Notes under the pieces: model-generated
What the model was told of the DNA's origin: nothing
Database searches by the model: none
What the model saw: only the letters and a program-made list of their open reading frames with translations
Translations under genes and position numbers: made by a program
Shown here: positions 16,249 through 24,100 of the stretch, piece after piece
How positions within the stretch are numbered: the stretch's first letter is position 1
How the letters are laid out: each line of letters opens with the position of its first letter
Source: a virus
Virus record (IMG/VR): IMGVR_UViG_3300042691_023664
Location: 1 to 26,158 of that record
Direction: 5' to 3' (one strand)
DNA: 26,158 nt

Positions 16249-18261
16249 TTAAAGGTTACCCAGTTTTTCACTGTAAGATTTACTTAATCTTTCATTAACA
16301 ATATTCATTACGTTTTCTTTAAACATCCTTTGAAAGTTAGGATCTGATTCTAAAATATTCGCCAAAGACCCGTTAAGCCCTTCTATTTTTAACTTAACCT
16401 CTCCATTTACACCAACATCACCTTTTACTTCATTAGTTGAGGTGGTATTTACGTTGACCATGTTTGAAAGTTTGTCTGAACTCATATTTTTAGTTAATAA
16501 GTCTTGCAGTGTTCCAATATTTTTTGAATCAATGTTTTTCATTGTGTTCAGAATAGAAAACGCCCCCTGAGAGTCATTTATAAATTCACTGATATTGGGG
16601 GCCGCAAGAATGTCGTCTCCTGGATCTGTTGTAAATGAACCAAAACTACCTGTGATTAAATTACCACCTTTCATGGTTGACGGTACATATAAATCACTCG
16701 CAGTACTTACAGTGGTGATTTGTGTTTTAACAGCCTCAAATACATTTGTTATTTGTCCAGCGATATTTGTTAATTGTGTAATCACTTCGTTCAAATCTGT
16801 CTGAAATTCAACCCCTATAAGATACATATTAAATGCGTTATTAGCTTTTGTTATAAATTCTTCAACTCCAGTTAATATTCTTCCTCCCTCATCTGCAACT
16901 CTTTTAGCTGCAGTTTCTACCGCACTAATTCTCATTGTTTCATAATATTCATCAGCCATTTTTGAACCTCTTTCATACCCCGTTTCTTTCGAAAAAATTA
17001 AAGAATTTGCCATTTTTTGAAGTGCGTTTGCCGCCTTTTCTGATGATGACAATTGGGCTTCTGCCGATTTTTCATTTTTTGACATCATGTCTTTCATTGT
17101 ACTATCAATTGACCCTAATTTTTCACCGTCGGTTCTATTAGCTTCTGTTTGGGCATTTTTAAATTCAGTTAATTGAGACTCTTGTACTTTACTTAAATCA
17201 ACCCAATCTTTAGTTCCAGGTAATTGTACTTGAAATCTTCCGTCTTTAACTTCGGCCATAGACGCTAGTAATCTTTTGTCCTCTTCTGTCATTCCAGCAC
17301 TAAAAGAAGTTTGGGCCATCACCTCTTGTTCTTTTCTTGCGCTAATTGCCGACCTTGCTACGTCTTCGTATTTCATTCCTAGTTGATCAGCCATTTCTTT
17401 CAATCGGTACATTTGCTGAGTACCAATTTTAAATTGTCCTGTTTCTTTGTTATATTCGGCAGATGCTGCAGCAACTTTAATAAATTCGTTTTGTAACCCC
17501 TCAACATCATTTTGAGCCATGTATAACAATTTAAAGGGGTCCCCAAGTGCACCAATATTTCCTCCCAACATTTGCATACCTGATGCCATCTCAATAGCCT
17601 TTTCAGGGTCTAACGCTTTTTCTGCTGTTGCCATTATTTCATCAAACTTAATTCCAAGTTGTTGAGCCCTAGCAACCATATTAGTCAGTCCTTGAACCCC
17701 ATTTTTAAATTGGTATGTGTTTGTTTTTTCTAAATTTGTCATTACTTCTTTTGTAAGTTTGGTAGCATTTAAACCAAACCCTTTAGCAGTATTGTACATT
17801 TTAGTTAGGTAAATTTGAGATTGTTGTTGTCCCATACCAACTTTAGAAAATTCGGCAGTATATCCAGCCAATTCTTTTACACTTATACCTGTCAAATTAG
17901 ATAAATAAATTGTGTTTTTAATCATCTCGTCTTGAAGTGTAGGTATTCTTCCTGTTTGATCAGCAAATCCAGACATTATTTCCATAACATCTTTCATTTC
18001 AACACCAAAATCCTGAGTATTTTTCATGATATCAAAAACTTGACGTTCCAAAATGTCGGCGTAACCAGTAACACCACCAAAAGATCTAGAAAAGACTTGA
18101 GCACTTTCTTCTAATTTAACAAAAAAGGTTTGGTATCGATTGTAATCTAATGCGTCTGAAAGAGCGGATTTTAAATCTGTTTTGAATTGATTTATTCCAA
18201 AACTACTTCCAACCTGATCGGTGTATGCTCCGGTTGCTTTCTGTGTGTTTCCTAAAAACAT
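16249..18261 (-). CDS. Tail tape measure protein (gp29-like)
   Basis: A 670-residue, mostly helical protein matching the tape-measure pattern: a helical N-terminal region with ERQVFDIMKNTQDFGVEM (about 69-86), MEIMSGFADQTGRIPTLQ, ISVKELAGYTAEFSKVGM and AIEMASGMQMLGG. These are the repeated helix-turn blocks of TP901-type tape measures. The C-terminal 60 residues (EVKGDVGVNGEVKLKIEG, then a helix) are the beta-strand plus helix tail common in phage tape measures. It occupies the tube lumen during assembly and sets tail length; at about 0.15 nm per helical residue, 670 residues imply roughly 100 nm, close to the T4 tail. No membrane segment or lysozyme domain is evident. It sits directly after the chaperone pair and before the tube-initiator-like gene, the expected order. 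A promoter motif lies 8 bases before the ATG. Confidence 0.88.
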   Translation of the reverse strand: MFLGNTQKATGAYTDQVGSSFGINQFKTDLKSALSDALDYNRYQTFFVKLEESAQVFSRSFGGVTGYADILERQVFDIMKNTQDFGVEMKDVMEIMSGFADQTGRIPTLQDEMIKNTIYLSNLTGISVKELAGYTAEFSKVGMGQQQSQIYLTKMYNTAKGFGLNATKLTKEVMTNLEKTNTYQFKNGVQGLTNMVARAQQLGIKFDEIMATAEKALDPEKAIEMASGMQMLGGNIGALGDPFKLLYMAQNDVEGLQNEFIKVAAASAEYNKETGQFKIGTQQMYRLKEMADQLGMKYEDVARSAISARKEQEVMAQTSFSAGMTEEDKRLLASMAEVKDGRFQVQLPGTKDWVDLSKVQESQLTEFKNAQTEANRTDGEKLGSIDSTMKDMMSKNEKSAEAQLSSSEKAANALQKMANSLIFSKETGYERGSKMADEYYETMRISAVETAAKRVADEGGRILTGVEEFITKANNAFNMYLIGVEFQTDLNEVITQLTNIAGQITNVFEAVKTQITTVSTASDLYVPSTMKGGNLITGSFGSFTTDPGDDILAAPNISEFINDSQGAFSILNTMKNIDSKNIGTLQDLLTKNMSSDKLSNMVNVNTTSTNEVKGDVGVNGEVKLKIEGLNGSLANILESDPNFQRMFKENVMNIVNERLSKSYSEKLGNL

Positions 18262-18269
18262 AGTATTAT

Positions 18270-18284
18270 TTTATTTTATAAATA
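18270..18284 (-). promoter_or_regulatory. Candidate late-type promoter of the tape measure gene
   Basis: The minus strand reads TATTTATAAAATAAA, 8 bases before the ATG at 18261, in the 26-base gap after the gp51-like reading frame. It matches 14 of 15 consensus positions. Confidence 0.5.
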
Positions 18285-18287
18285 GAC

Positions 18288-18470
18288 TTACTTTCTTTTT
18301 TCATATTCTTTTATTAACTTATCAATGAAATATTTTCTTTCATAAGTTGGCATTTTCAAAAGGTCAGAATAAGAAAAATTACCGTGTTTTATTAAATAAT
18401 AAAACTCATCTAAAAGAATTTTTTGATAATTAGAAGAAAGGACGAAAAAATTCAGCCCCAAAGGAAACAT
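18288..18470 (-). CDS. gp51-like / tape-measure chaperone T domain (60 aa if translated alone)
   Basis: The informative part is about residues 14-60: YQKILLDEFYYLIKHGNFSY followed by SDLLKMPTYERKYFIDKLIKE. It is a short helical domain with a P-x-x-x-R motif before the last helix. I know this pattern from the second half of tape-measure chaperones (the T of lambda-type G/GT) and from baseplate hub assembly proteins of the gp51 kind. The family binds the tape measure and helps the tube form around it. The frame overlaps the end of the gp26-like gene by 41 bases in another frame. The ATG at 18470 directly follows a TGA in the same frame. The first 12 residues of this ORF are probably not a natural N-terminus, because they mirror the upstream coding sequence. 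Expression is more likely by ribosomal frameshift as a fusion, or possibly by re-initiation. Confidence 0.75.
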   Translation of the reverse strand: MFPLGLNFFVLSSNYQKILLDEFYYLIKHGNFSYSDLLKMPTYERKYFIDKLIKEYEKRK

Positions 18471-18473
18471 TCA
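18430..18473 (-). other. Candidate programmed frameshift (+1 or -2) overlap
   Basis: The window between the in-frame TGA of the downstream frame (18473-18471) and the TAA of the gp26-like frame (18432-18430) is 44 bases. To pass from one frame to the other, the ribosome must shift +1 or -2. Two slip-prone sites lie inside: TTT GGG GCT, where Gly-tRNA can move one base along GGGG, and GAA TTT TTT CGT, where Phe-tRNA can move from UUU to UUC. Lambda-type phages use -1 and Mu uses -2 at this same gene pair. Confidence 0.5.
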
Positions 18474-19182
18474 AAGTTACCTTTTCTCCAGACGGGGCTA
18501 TAATTTCTCTTTTTAGGTCAACTTTAGGTTCACACTCATTTAAAAACTTTCTTAAAAATTTAGAATCGGCGATTGGTAATTGTGGAATGATTTTAGTCAC
18601 ATAATCTTTTTGTTCGTTATCGTCTATTGATATAATTTGCTTTTCCAATCTTTTTGTTGCTGCAGGAGCAATAAATCCTTTTGGGTATGTTTGAATAATT
18701 TTTTCCAATTCATTTTGGTCACCCATATTCATTATCTTACAAACAACTTTGTGTCCACTTTTAGGTAAGGTAGTTGTAAAATAACCTTGTTCGTTTGGTT
18801 CGTGCATTGCTGGAACATAATCAACGGAATCTAAAATAATTGCCCCTTCAAATTCTTTTCCTGTTGCAGGATCTATTAATGTAAAATTATATTCGGGACC
18901 AAAAGATGTGTTTCTTAAAAATACCAATATTGCTTGTACATCAGCATCAATTAATTCATTAATATCAAAGTTAGGTTCATATATTTTTTGTCTTAAAAGT
19001 CTTGAAATTATCCCGTCTGTTCCAATGTTTGGTGATAATAAAATATTCTCATCTTCGGCGGTTAAGTATCCGACTTTTAATGATTCTTTTTTATTTCTAT
19101 AAAACTTACCCTTACTAGGTAGTTTAATTACATCATGAGGTAGACTAAAATCCATTTGTCCGTAAGCTGCAGTATTATCCAT
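18430..19182 (-). CDS. 26: gp26-like baseplate hub / tape-measure chaperone (250 aa)
   Basis: A 250-residue soluble protein. The first half has the pattern I associate with the T4 gp26 family: VIKLPSKGKFY (18-28), LTAEDENILLSPN (40-52), a helix IISRLLRQKI (58-67), the acidic DINELIDADVQAILVFLR (73-90) and FGPEYNF. The second half is charged, with KIIPQLPIADSKFLRKFL and a final beta strand ending in FFRPFF. The family helps assemble the hub and load the tape measure. It lies next to the tape measure gene, with the gp51-like frame between, the same layout as the G/GT pair of long-tailed phages. It is preceded by a terminator (19220-19252) and a promoter motif, so it starts its own transcription unit. 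The start ATG has an A/T-rich leader and no Shine-Dalgarno site. Confidence 0.8.
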   Translation of the reverse strand: MDNTAAYGQMDFSLPHDVIKLPSKGKFYRNKKESLKVGYLTAEDENILLSPNIGTDGIISRLLRQKIYEPNFDINELIDADVQAILVFLRNTSFGPEYNFTLIDPATGKEFEGAIILDSVDYVPAMHEPNEQGYFTTTLPKSGHKVVCKIMNMGDQNELEKIIQTYPKGFIAPAATKRLEKQIISIDDNEQKDYVTKIIPQLPIADSKFLRKFLNECEPKVDLKREIIAPSGEKVTLNVSFGAEFFRPFF

Positions 19183-19187
19183 AATTT

Positions 19188-19202
19188 TTTATTTTAAAAA
19201 TA
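19188..19202 (-). promoter_or_regulatory. Candidate late-type promoter of the chaperone unit
   Basis: The minus strand reads TATTTTTAAAATAAA, 5 bases before the ATG at 19182. It differs by one base from the copy before the tape measure gene. It lies just after the terminator that ends the tail tube unit. Confidence 0.5.
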
Positions 19203-19219
19203 ATATGATAGTATTTTAT

Positions 19220-19252
19220 GTAAACAAAAAACCCCACTTTGTTAGTGAGGTT
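19220..19252 (-). terminator. Intrinsic terminator after the tail tube gene
   Basis: Minus-strand RNA would pair AACCUCAC (19252-19245) with GUGGGGUU (19237-19230), eight pairs including one G-U, around a seven-base loop, followed by UUUUUGUUUA. The G-U pair would be a C-A mismatch in plus-strand RNA, so the direction is minus. It lies 27 bases past the tube stop codon. A terminator here fits a highly expressed, separately transcribed tube gene. Confidence 0.8.
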
Positions 19253-19279
19253 CTTAATAAAATATTTACATTTATTTTT

Positions 19280-19768
19280 TTAGTAAACTAAAATACATCT
19301 ATCAGGTCTTAGTGTTGCTTTAACTGTTACAATTTTTTCATCACTATAATCTAATGAATCCATATCAACCCCTGTTAAAAACACTCCTTGTAGGATCCAT
19401 TTTTCAACGGCAACTCCTGTTGGGTCTAGCATTTCTAATGTAAGGTCTCTTTTATAACCTGCAGCATATCCCATACGTCCTGTAATTGATTCTGCGTGTA
19501 GACGAACCCATTCCATAAGTGCTTGTGCTGCTGAAGGTCCGATAGGGTCTAAGAACGTAACATCCATAGATTCCCAATTAAATCTACCTGCAACATATGT
19601 AGAAGTATTTAAAAACGGTATTTCAACCTCACCGATTTTAATTTTTGGTCTTGAAGTACTTGTAACGTACCAAGAGTTGATTCCTAATGGTGAAGGAAAC
19701 GTAAGTATAAATCTATTTTTCTTTTTAGGTTCATACGTTAGGGGCATTTTCATTAATAAATCAGCCAT
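19280..19768 (-). CDS. 19: Tail tube protein (gp19-like)
   Basis: A 162-residue beta-rich protein, the same length class as T4 gp19 (163 aa), with the tube-protein order: an N-terminal strand KKKNRFILTFPS (15-26), the loop around TSTSRPKIKIGEVEIPFLNT, then WESMDVTFLDPIGPSAAQAL, a central helix, and strands DLTLEMLDPTG, WILQGVFLTGVD and EKIVTVKATLRPDRCILVY. It polymerises in hexameric rings on the tube initiator, inside the sheath, guided by the tape measure. It forms a single-gene unit: a perfect promoter motif lies upstream, and a strong terminator lies downstream. The upstream gap of 110 bases is among the longest in the window. In T4 this gene directly follows the sheath gene; here a 46-residue ORF and a HAD phosphatase gene lie between. 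Confidence 0.93.
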   Translation of the reverse strand: MADLLMKMPLTYEPKKKNRFILTFPSPLGINSWYVTSTSRPKIKIGEVEIPFLNTSTYVAGRFNWESMDVTFLDPIGPSAAQALMEWVRLHAESITGRMGYAAGYKRDLTLEMLDPTGVAVEKWILQGVFLTGVDMDSLDYSDEKIVTVKATLRPDRCILVY

Positions 19769-19793
19769 TTCTTATTGTGTTTAAATTTTTATT

Positions 19794-19808
19794 TTTTATT
19801 TATAAATA
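19794..19808 (-). promoter_or_regulatory. Candidate late-type promoter of the tail tube gene (best match)
   Basis: The minus strand reads TATTTATAAATAAAA, a full consensus match that also contains the exact T4 late box TATAAATA, 25 bases before the ATG at 19768. The 110-base gap also holds T-rich runs (about 19815-19855) but no clear hairpin. Confidence 0.6.
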
Positions 19809-19878
19809 TCTGAATTTAATTTTTTTTCTATTTACTTTCTTTTTTTTTAAAATTATATATTAGCTATAACTTAACTAC

Positions 19879-20904
19879 TTAATTAAATTTTCTTTTTTCT
19901 CCTCCTTTAGTATAATATACATTAATTGGTTCATTTGGATATTCTTGACTTAACATATCTCTTTGAGCTTCTGCATTTTTCAAATCGTCATCTGAAAATC
20001 CTATCTTAACGTTTTGTGTAATAAACTCATCAATATCTATATCGTCCATAACTTCATTAAATGAAACATCATTTTTAAATTTTGGGACCAAGTCAGATAA
20101 TTTTAAATTTGGGTTTTTATCTAAAAGAGATTGAACGAGTTCTTTTGCTGATTGTCTACAATCACTTATAAACTTTCTTAAAGCCACTTTTTTACCTTCT
20201 TCTGGATTAGCTGCACTTCCCTGACCGTAAGTTACAGGTGCCATTAAACATCTGTCTAAATACTCAAGTACTAAATCACTACCATTAAAATCCGCTTCAA
20301 ATTTTTTTGAATCAATATCTTCTTTTAAATTTTTAGTTTTAGAAATCATTTCGTGGTATCTTTTAAGATTTTTTATCATCTCACTTTTATTAATACCATT
20401 ATGATTTTTTGCAATTAAATTAAAAATTCCTTTCCTTAATGTTTGTGGACTATGACCCCTTGCGGTAATAATGGCAAATAGTGACCCACCATTTAAACAC
20501 TCCACAAAATCATTCCAAGCAGGACCAACAGGAGCAATCATTGAATCAATAAGGAATTTATTCTCTCCGGCCTCTTTAAAATAAATAAATGGATCAGGAG
20601 AATAACCAACAATAGTTGACCCCTTATATTTAAAGTCCTCAACACCTATTTGGTGTCTGTGCTCCGCAAAATCTTCTGTAGACATACCAATTTCATCATC
20701 ATTCTCTGACATGACCATAATTTTTGTTGGCATGTACATCAAATTATCGTCCCAATCAAATGCATAATATTTTAAATCAGGTCTTAAATCTTCAGACTCT
20801 TCAGACCCAACATCATAAATACCTTCATAAATTGAGTATTTATAAATTTGGTTTCTGATTTTATTTTTAAAATCCTGTTCTTTTATATGTTTTTTAAAAT
20901 TCAT
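19879..20904 (-). CDS. HAD-superfamily phosphatase-like protein inserted between sheath and tube genes (341 aa)
   Basis: A 341-residue soluble protein with haloacid-dehalogenase motifs: motif I YYAFDWDDNL (D50 nucleophile, D52 acid), motif II AIITARGH (T147), a Lys/Arg-rich helix around 238-250 that could supply the motif III lysine, and motif IV GFSDDD (D305, D306). A long helical cap sits between motifs I and II and another insert precedes motif IV. Such proteins usually hydrolyse phosphomonoesters, with Mg2+ held by the Asp residues. Phage members include polynucleotide 3'-phosphatases, but the substrate here cannot be read from sequence. The N-terminus (MNFKKHIKEQDFKNKI) is a basic amphipathic helix outside the HAD fold. 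The start codon overlaps the stop of the 46-residue ORF (ATGA), so translation is coupled. An enzyme in the middle of tail genes is odd; it may be a virion-packaged protein or a moron-like insertion. Confidence 0.82.
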   Translation of the reverse strand: MNFKKHIKEQDFKNKIRNQIYKYSIYEGIYDVGSEESEDLRPDLKYYAFDWDDNLMYMPTKIMVMSENDDEIGMSTEDFAEHRHQIGVEDFKYKGSTIVGYSPDPFIYFKEAGENKFLIDSMIAPVGPAWNDFVECLNGGSLFAIITARGHSPQTLRKGIFNLIAKNHNGINKSEMIKNLKRYHEMISKTKNLKEDIDSKKFEADFNGSDLVLEYLDRCLMAPVTYGQGSAANPEEGKKVALRKFISDCRQSAKELVQSLLDKNPNLKLSDLVPKFKNDVSFNEVMDDIDIDEFITQNVKIGFSDDDLKNAEAQRDMLSQEYPNEPINVYYTKGGEKRKFN

Positions 20905-21041
20905 TTTCTATTCAGTTTTTCTAAAAGTTTTTCAAGTTGTTTTTCAGTAATTACAATGTTTTGTTTTTTTTCTGAAAAACTATTTTTGTCTTGTTTTTCT
21001 AAACCGACACTTTCTTTGATAAGTTTTTTTTGAATTTTCAT
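20901..21041 (-). CDS. Small basic coiled-coil-like ORF coupled to the HAD gene (46 aa)
   Basis: This is a 46-codon ORF running from the ATG at 21041-21039 to a TGA that overlaps the next start (ATGA). The product starts MKIQKKLIKESVGLEKQD and ends ITEKQLEKLLEKLNRK. It is rich in Lys and Glu, with a heptad-like C-terminal helix. Support: a good promoter motif lies 4 bases upstream, the stop-start overlap with the HAD gene is precise, and it fills an otherwise empty 136-base gap. Its first residues (KKLIKE) resemble those of the HAD protein (KKHIKE), which suggests a shared targeting signal or an old duplication. The function is unknown. It could also be only a leader peptide for coupled translation. 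Confidence 0.65.
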   Translation of the reverse strand: MKIQKKLIKESVGLEKQDKNSFSEKKQNIVITEKQLEKLLEKLNRK

Positions 21042-21045
21042 AGTT

Positions 21046-21060
21046 TTTTAATTATAAATA
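21046..21060 (-). promoter_or_regulatory. Candidate late-type promoter of the 46aa-HAD unit
   Basis: The minus strand reads TATTTATAATTAAAA, a full match to TATTTATAAWWAAAA, 4 bases before the ATG at 21041. With the start so close, the transcript would have a very short leader or be leaderless. Confidence 0.5.
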
Positions 21061-21064
21061 TAAT

Positions 21065-21090
21065 ATGGGTGATAATTTCTTACCACCCAT
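21065..21090 (-). terminator. Hairpin after the sheath gene, weak terminator or processing site
   Basis: The inverted repeat ATGGGTG (21065-21071) and CACCCAT (21084-21090) gives a seven-pair stem with a 12-base loop. On the minus strand it is followed by ATTATATTTATAA, which is only moderately U-rich and merges with the promoter motif of the next unit. It begins 16 bases past the sheath stop codon. It could stop or slow sheath transcription, or protect the 3' end of sheath mRNA. Confidence 0.55.
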
Positions 21091-21106
21091 ACATTTATTT
21101 TATTTT

Positions 21107-24100
21107 TTATACATCATCAAATGATGCTCCTGCCGGTGTAATAACAAATTCTATATCTATATATTCTAAAGCTCTTGTAGGTTTTAAGAATATTTTACCA
21201 GTCATAGTATTTGAATCTAAATCTTCAGCCGCACTTGATACTTGTACTCTAAAGTCAATTAAACCTCTTTCTCTTCTAATTTCATCCAAGATTGGGTTAA
21301 CGGAGTCTAAGAATTGTTGTCTAACTTTATCGTCGTTTTGTTCAAATAATAATCTAACCGCAACTGCTGAAATCAATTTTCTTGCTTGTAACAGTAATCT
21401 TCTAACGTTGATTCTGTCAAGTGCAGATTCTCTAATTTGTAAAGTTTTATTACCCCAAATTACAGTACCAATATCTGTAAATGTTGCAATAGGATTAATT
21501 CTACCTTTATAAAGAGTGTCTCTATCGTCCTGAGTTAATCTTTTTCTTGCTTGAACAGCATTTACAACACCTCTTGTGTAACCCGCAGATGCAAACCATG
21601 GCTTGAATATCTTATCAGTGTATGCTAAGTTTTTAACTACTTCACCTGTTGCCGGTATCCATATTTGTTCATTATTTTCCGTGTCATTTTTTAAAATCCA
21701 AGGATAATAAGTGGCGGTATAGTTTGAATCAATTGCAGTGTCTTCCAAGTTTTCAACAACACTTTCAGGGAAATATAAATTGTCATTTAAATTATTAATT
21801 GCTGCTGTGGTAAACAAATTGTAATCTGCAGTTGTACAAATATATATAGAATCGGCCCTATCCCTTTCAACCATTTCAATCGCTTCTTCAACCAAATTTG
21901 AATTATTATAATAATCAATACCAGGAGTTGTAAAAATATTGATGTCAACCGCCTCAGGATTAGCAAAAGTTTTTTGTCCCCATAGGTAAGCGTAATAATC
22001 AGTATTAGCCCAAATTTCTTGATTTGGTCCTGTAATTCTTCTAAACGCTCCCCATCCAGTTGCGTTAGGGTATGTGGCGTCTGATTTATAACCTTTTAAG
22101 AAATTAGTTCCTCCTAATGCAAATCCGTCACCATTTGTTCTCCATTTTCTATAAATGTCCCATCCGTCAAATCCACCAGCAAATAATAATGTGAATTTTC
22201 TAGCATTCAATCCGTAGTAAGGATCTGAAGTACTTGTTGGGTTAGTTTGAAAACTCGCTTCTCCAACGAAGAATTTAGAATCTCCCGAAGTTGGTCCATT
22301 ACCTCCTATCAATACAACAGTTGCTCCACTATCCATATGGAAACCTTTGGTTACATAGTTCCATTCAGTCCCTTCACCTGTTGCCAAATTTGTTGGTGCT
22401 TGTTTTCCTCTATATGTTAATTGATCAAAATCATATCCTAACTGAGATGAAACACCTAACTGTACATTTCTTTTTCTATCACCACTTGCTCCTGCTCTAA
22501 TTTCACCTCCGAAGAAATATGAAAACGGTGGGCTGTATTTTAAACCATTAGGTCCGTAATATAATGTTTTAAAGTTCAAGAATGGTGGTTTAGCAGAACC
22601 GTAAGATCTTTGTACTAAACCTTCAAATCCTGCAGGTACCGCATCTGTCGGTGCTTCTTCACTTAATTCTATCATAACGTATCTAGACCTCAATGGGAAT
22701 TCTCCATTTGACGTACCTATTTTTTTAGCAACATATGAGTTACTTGTTGGGTCCATAGTACAATTAGAAAATCTATCTAATACAAGTTGACTAGAGTCTG
22801 TATCGTTAAAATCTCTAACAACAACATCGAATGTGTTATTATCTAAATCAATATTGGCTAATGTAATTTTAAATCTAAAGTTTGCATTTGTACCGTCAGA
22901 GATAGTTATTAACTTAAATAGTTTATAAACTTTATTACCTCTTAGTTCAGAAACAATAAATGGGGTTTCTGGTGTTTGGTATTTTTCTAAGTTGTAAGCT
23001 ATTGTATTTGTATTAGGAGTATTTCTTAATCCCGGTAAAGCAACTAAAGTAGAATTTAAACCTCTAATTTTATTTTGTAGATAACCTTCAGATAAAAAAG
23101 TAGGATACGCTTCCTCAACAAATATAGGAAAATCATCAGAGTTAAGTGAACCATTAAAGTTGGTTGTTCCTAATGTTTTTGCTATAAAATTTGTTTGACT
23201 ACTTGCCATTGAAACGTCAAAAGAAAAAGAACTATTTGTACCATCTGTCGTTGTTCCTGTTATTAAAAATGAAGAATAAGGATCTTTAGAGATTCCGGAA
23301 TAAACACCAGTACCTACCATTCCTACAGATGTTGTCGCACTTACTTTATAAACAGGTCCATTATCACTTGCGTAAGTACCCACACCTCTTGAACGTAATG
23401 TTGCAACAACAACATCATCATAATCAGTATAACTACTACCTGTATATAATGTACCATAAACTCTAACAGTACCTGAGTATGAACCACCACCTGTAGATGT
23501 AATTGCTGAAACAACAATACCGAAACCACTTCCTGTGTAAGTTTGGGGTCCTATTATACTGAAAAGAGATGAGTACCAAATATCATTTTGACCTGACGTA
23601 TAATCTAATGAAGTACTTATAACGTCCTCAACTCCAAAAACATTTTCGTAAATATTAACACCTGAAGGATTATACGATGAACCAGTAAGAACGTTAAACG
23701 TTTGTTGTGAAACTGAACCAAAGAACAGTGCAGTTCTACCTGAAAGAGAAGAACTTGAACTAACATTTGATATTTCATTATAAATGTAATTTGCAAAGTC
23801 TTCAGATAATGTAGTTTGCCCACCATCAGGATTAATGTAAGGTAAATTAATATTTGGTATAAATGCTGGTATAGATGAGGTATAAGCTATAGTTGATGTA
23901 CCACCAGTTGATCCTGTAAAAGTAAAAGTAGTTAATCCTGCAGGATATGATGGTAAAATTGCAGATATTGTTTCTCCGTCAATATTTGCGATTGTTGTTA
24001 TTGACCAAGAAGGACCGGCGTCATATCCTGACAACCCTAAAACTCTAGTAACATAGAGTTGATTTGATTCTTCAAGATAAGCCTTTGCTATATATGCTGC

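Noticed and set aside
21030-21512. 160-codon plus-strand ORF
   Set aside because: Antisense to the sheath C-terminus and the sheath-46aa gap; the opposite-strand coding is well supported.
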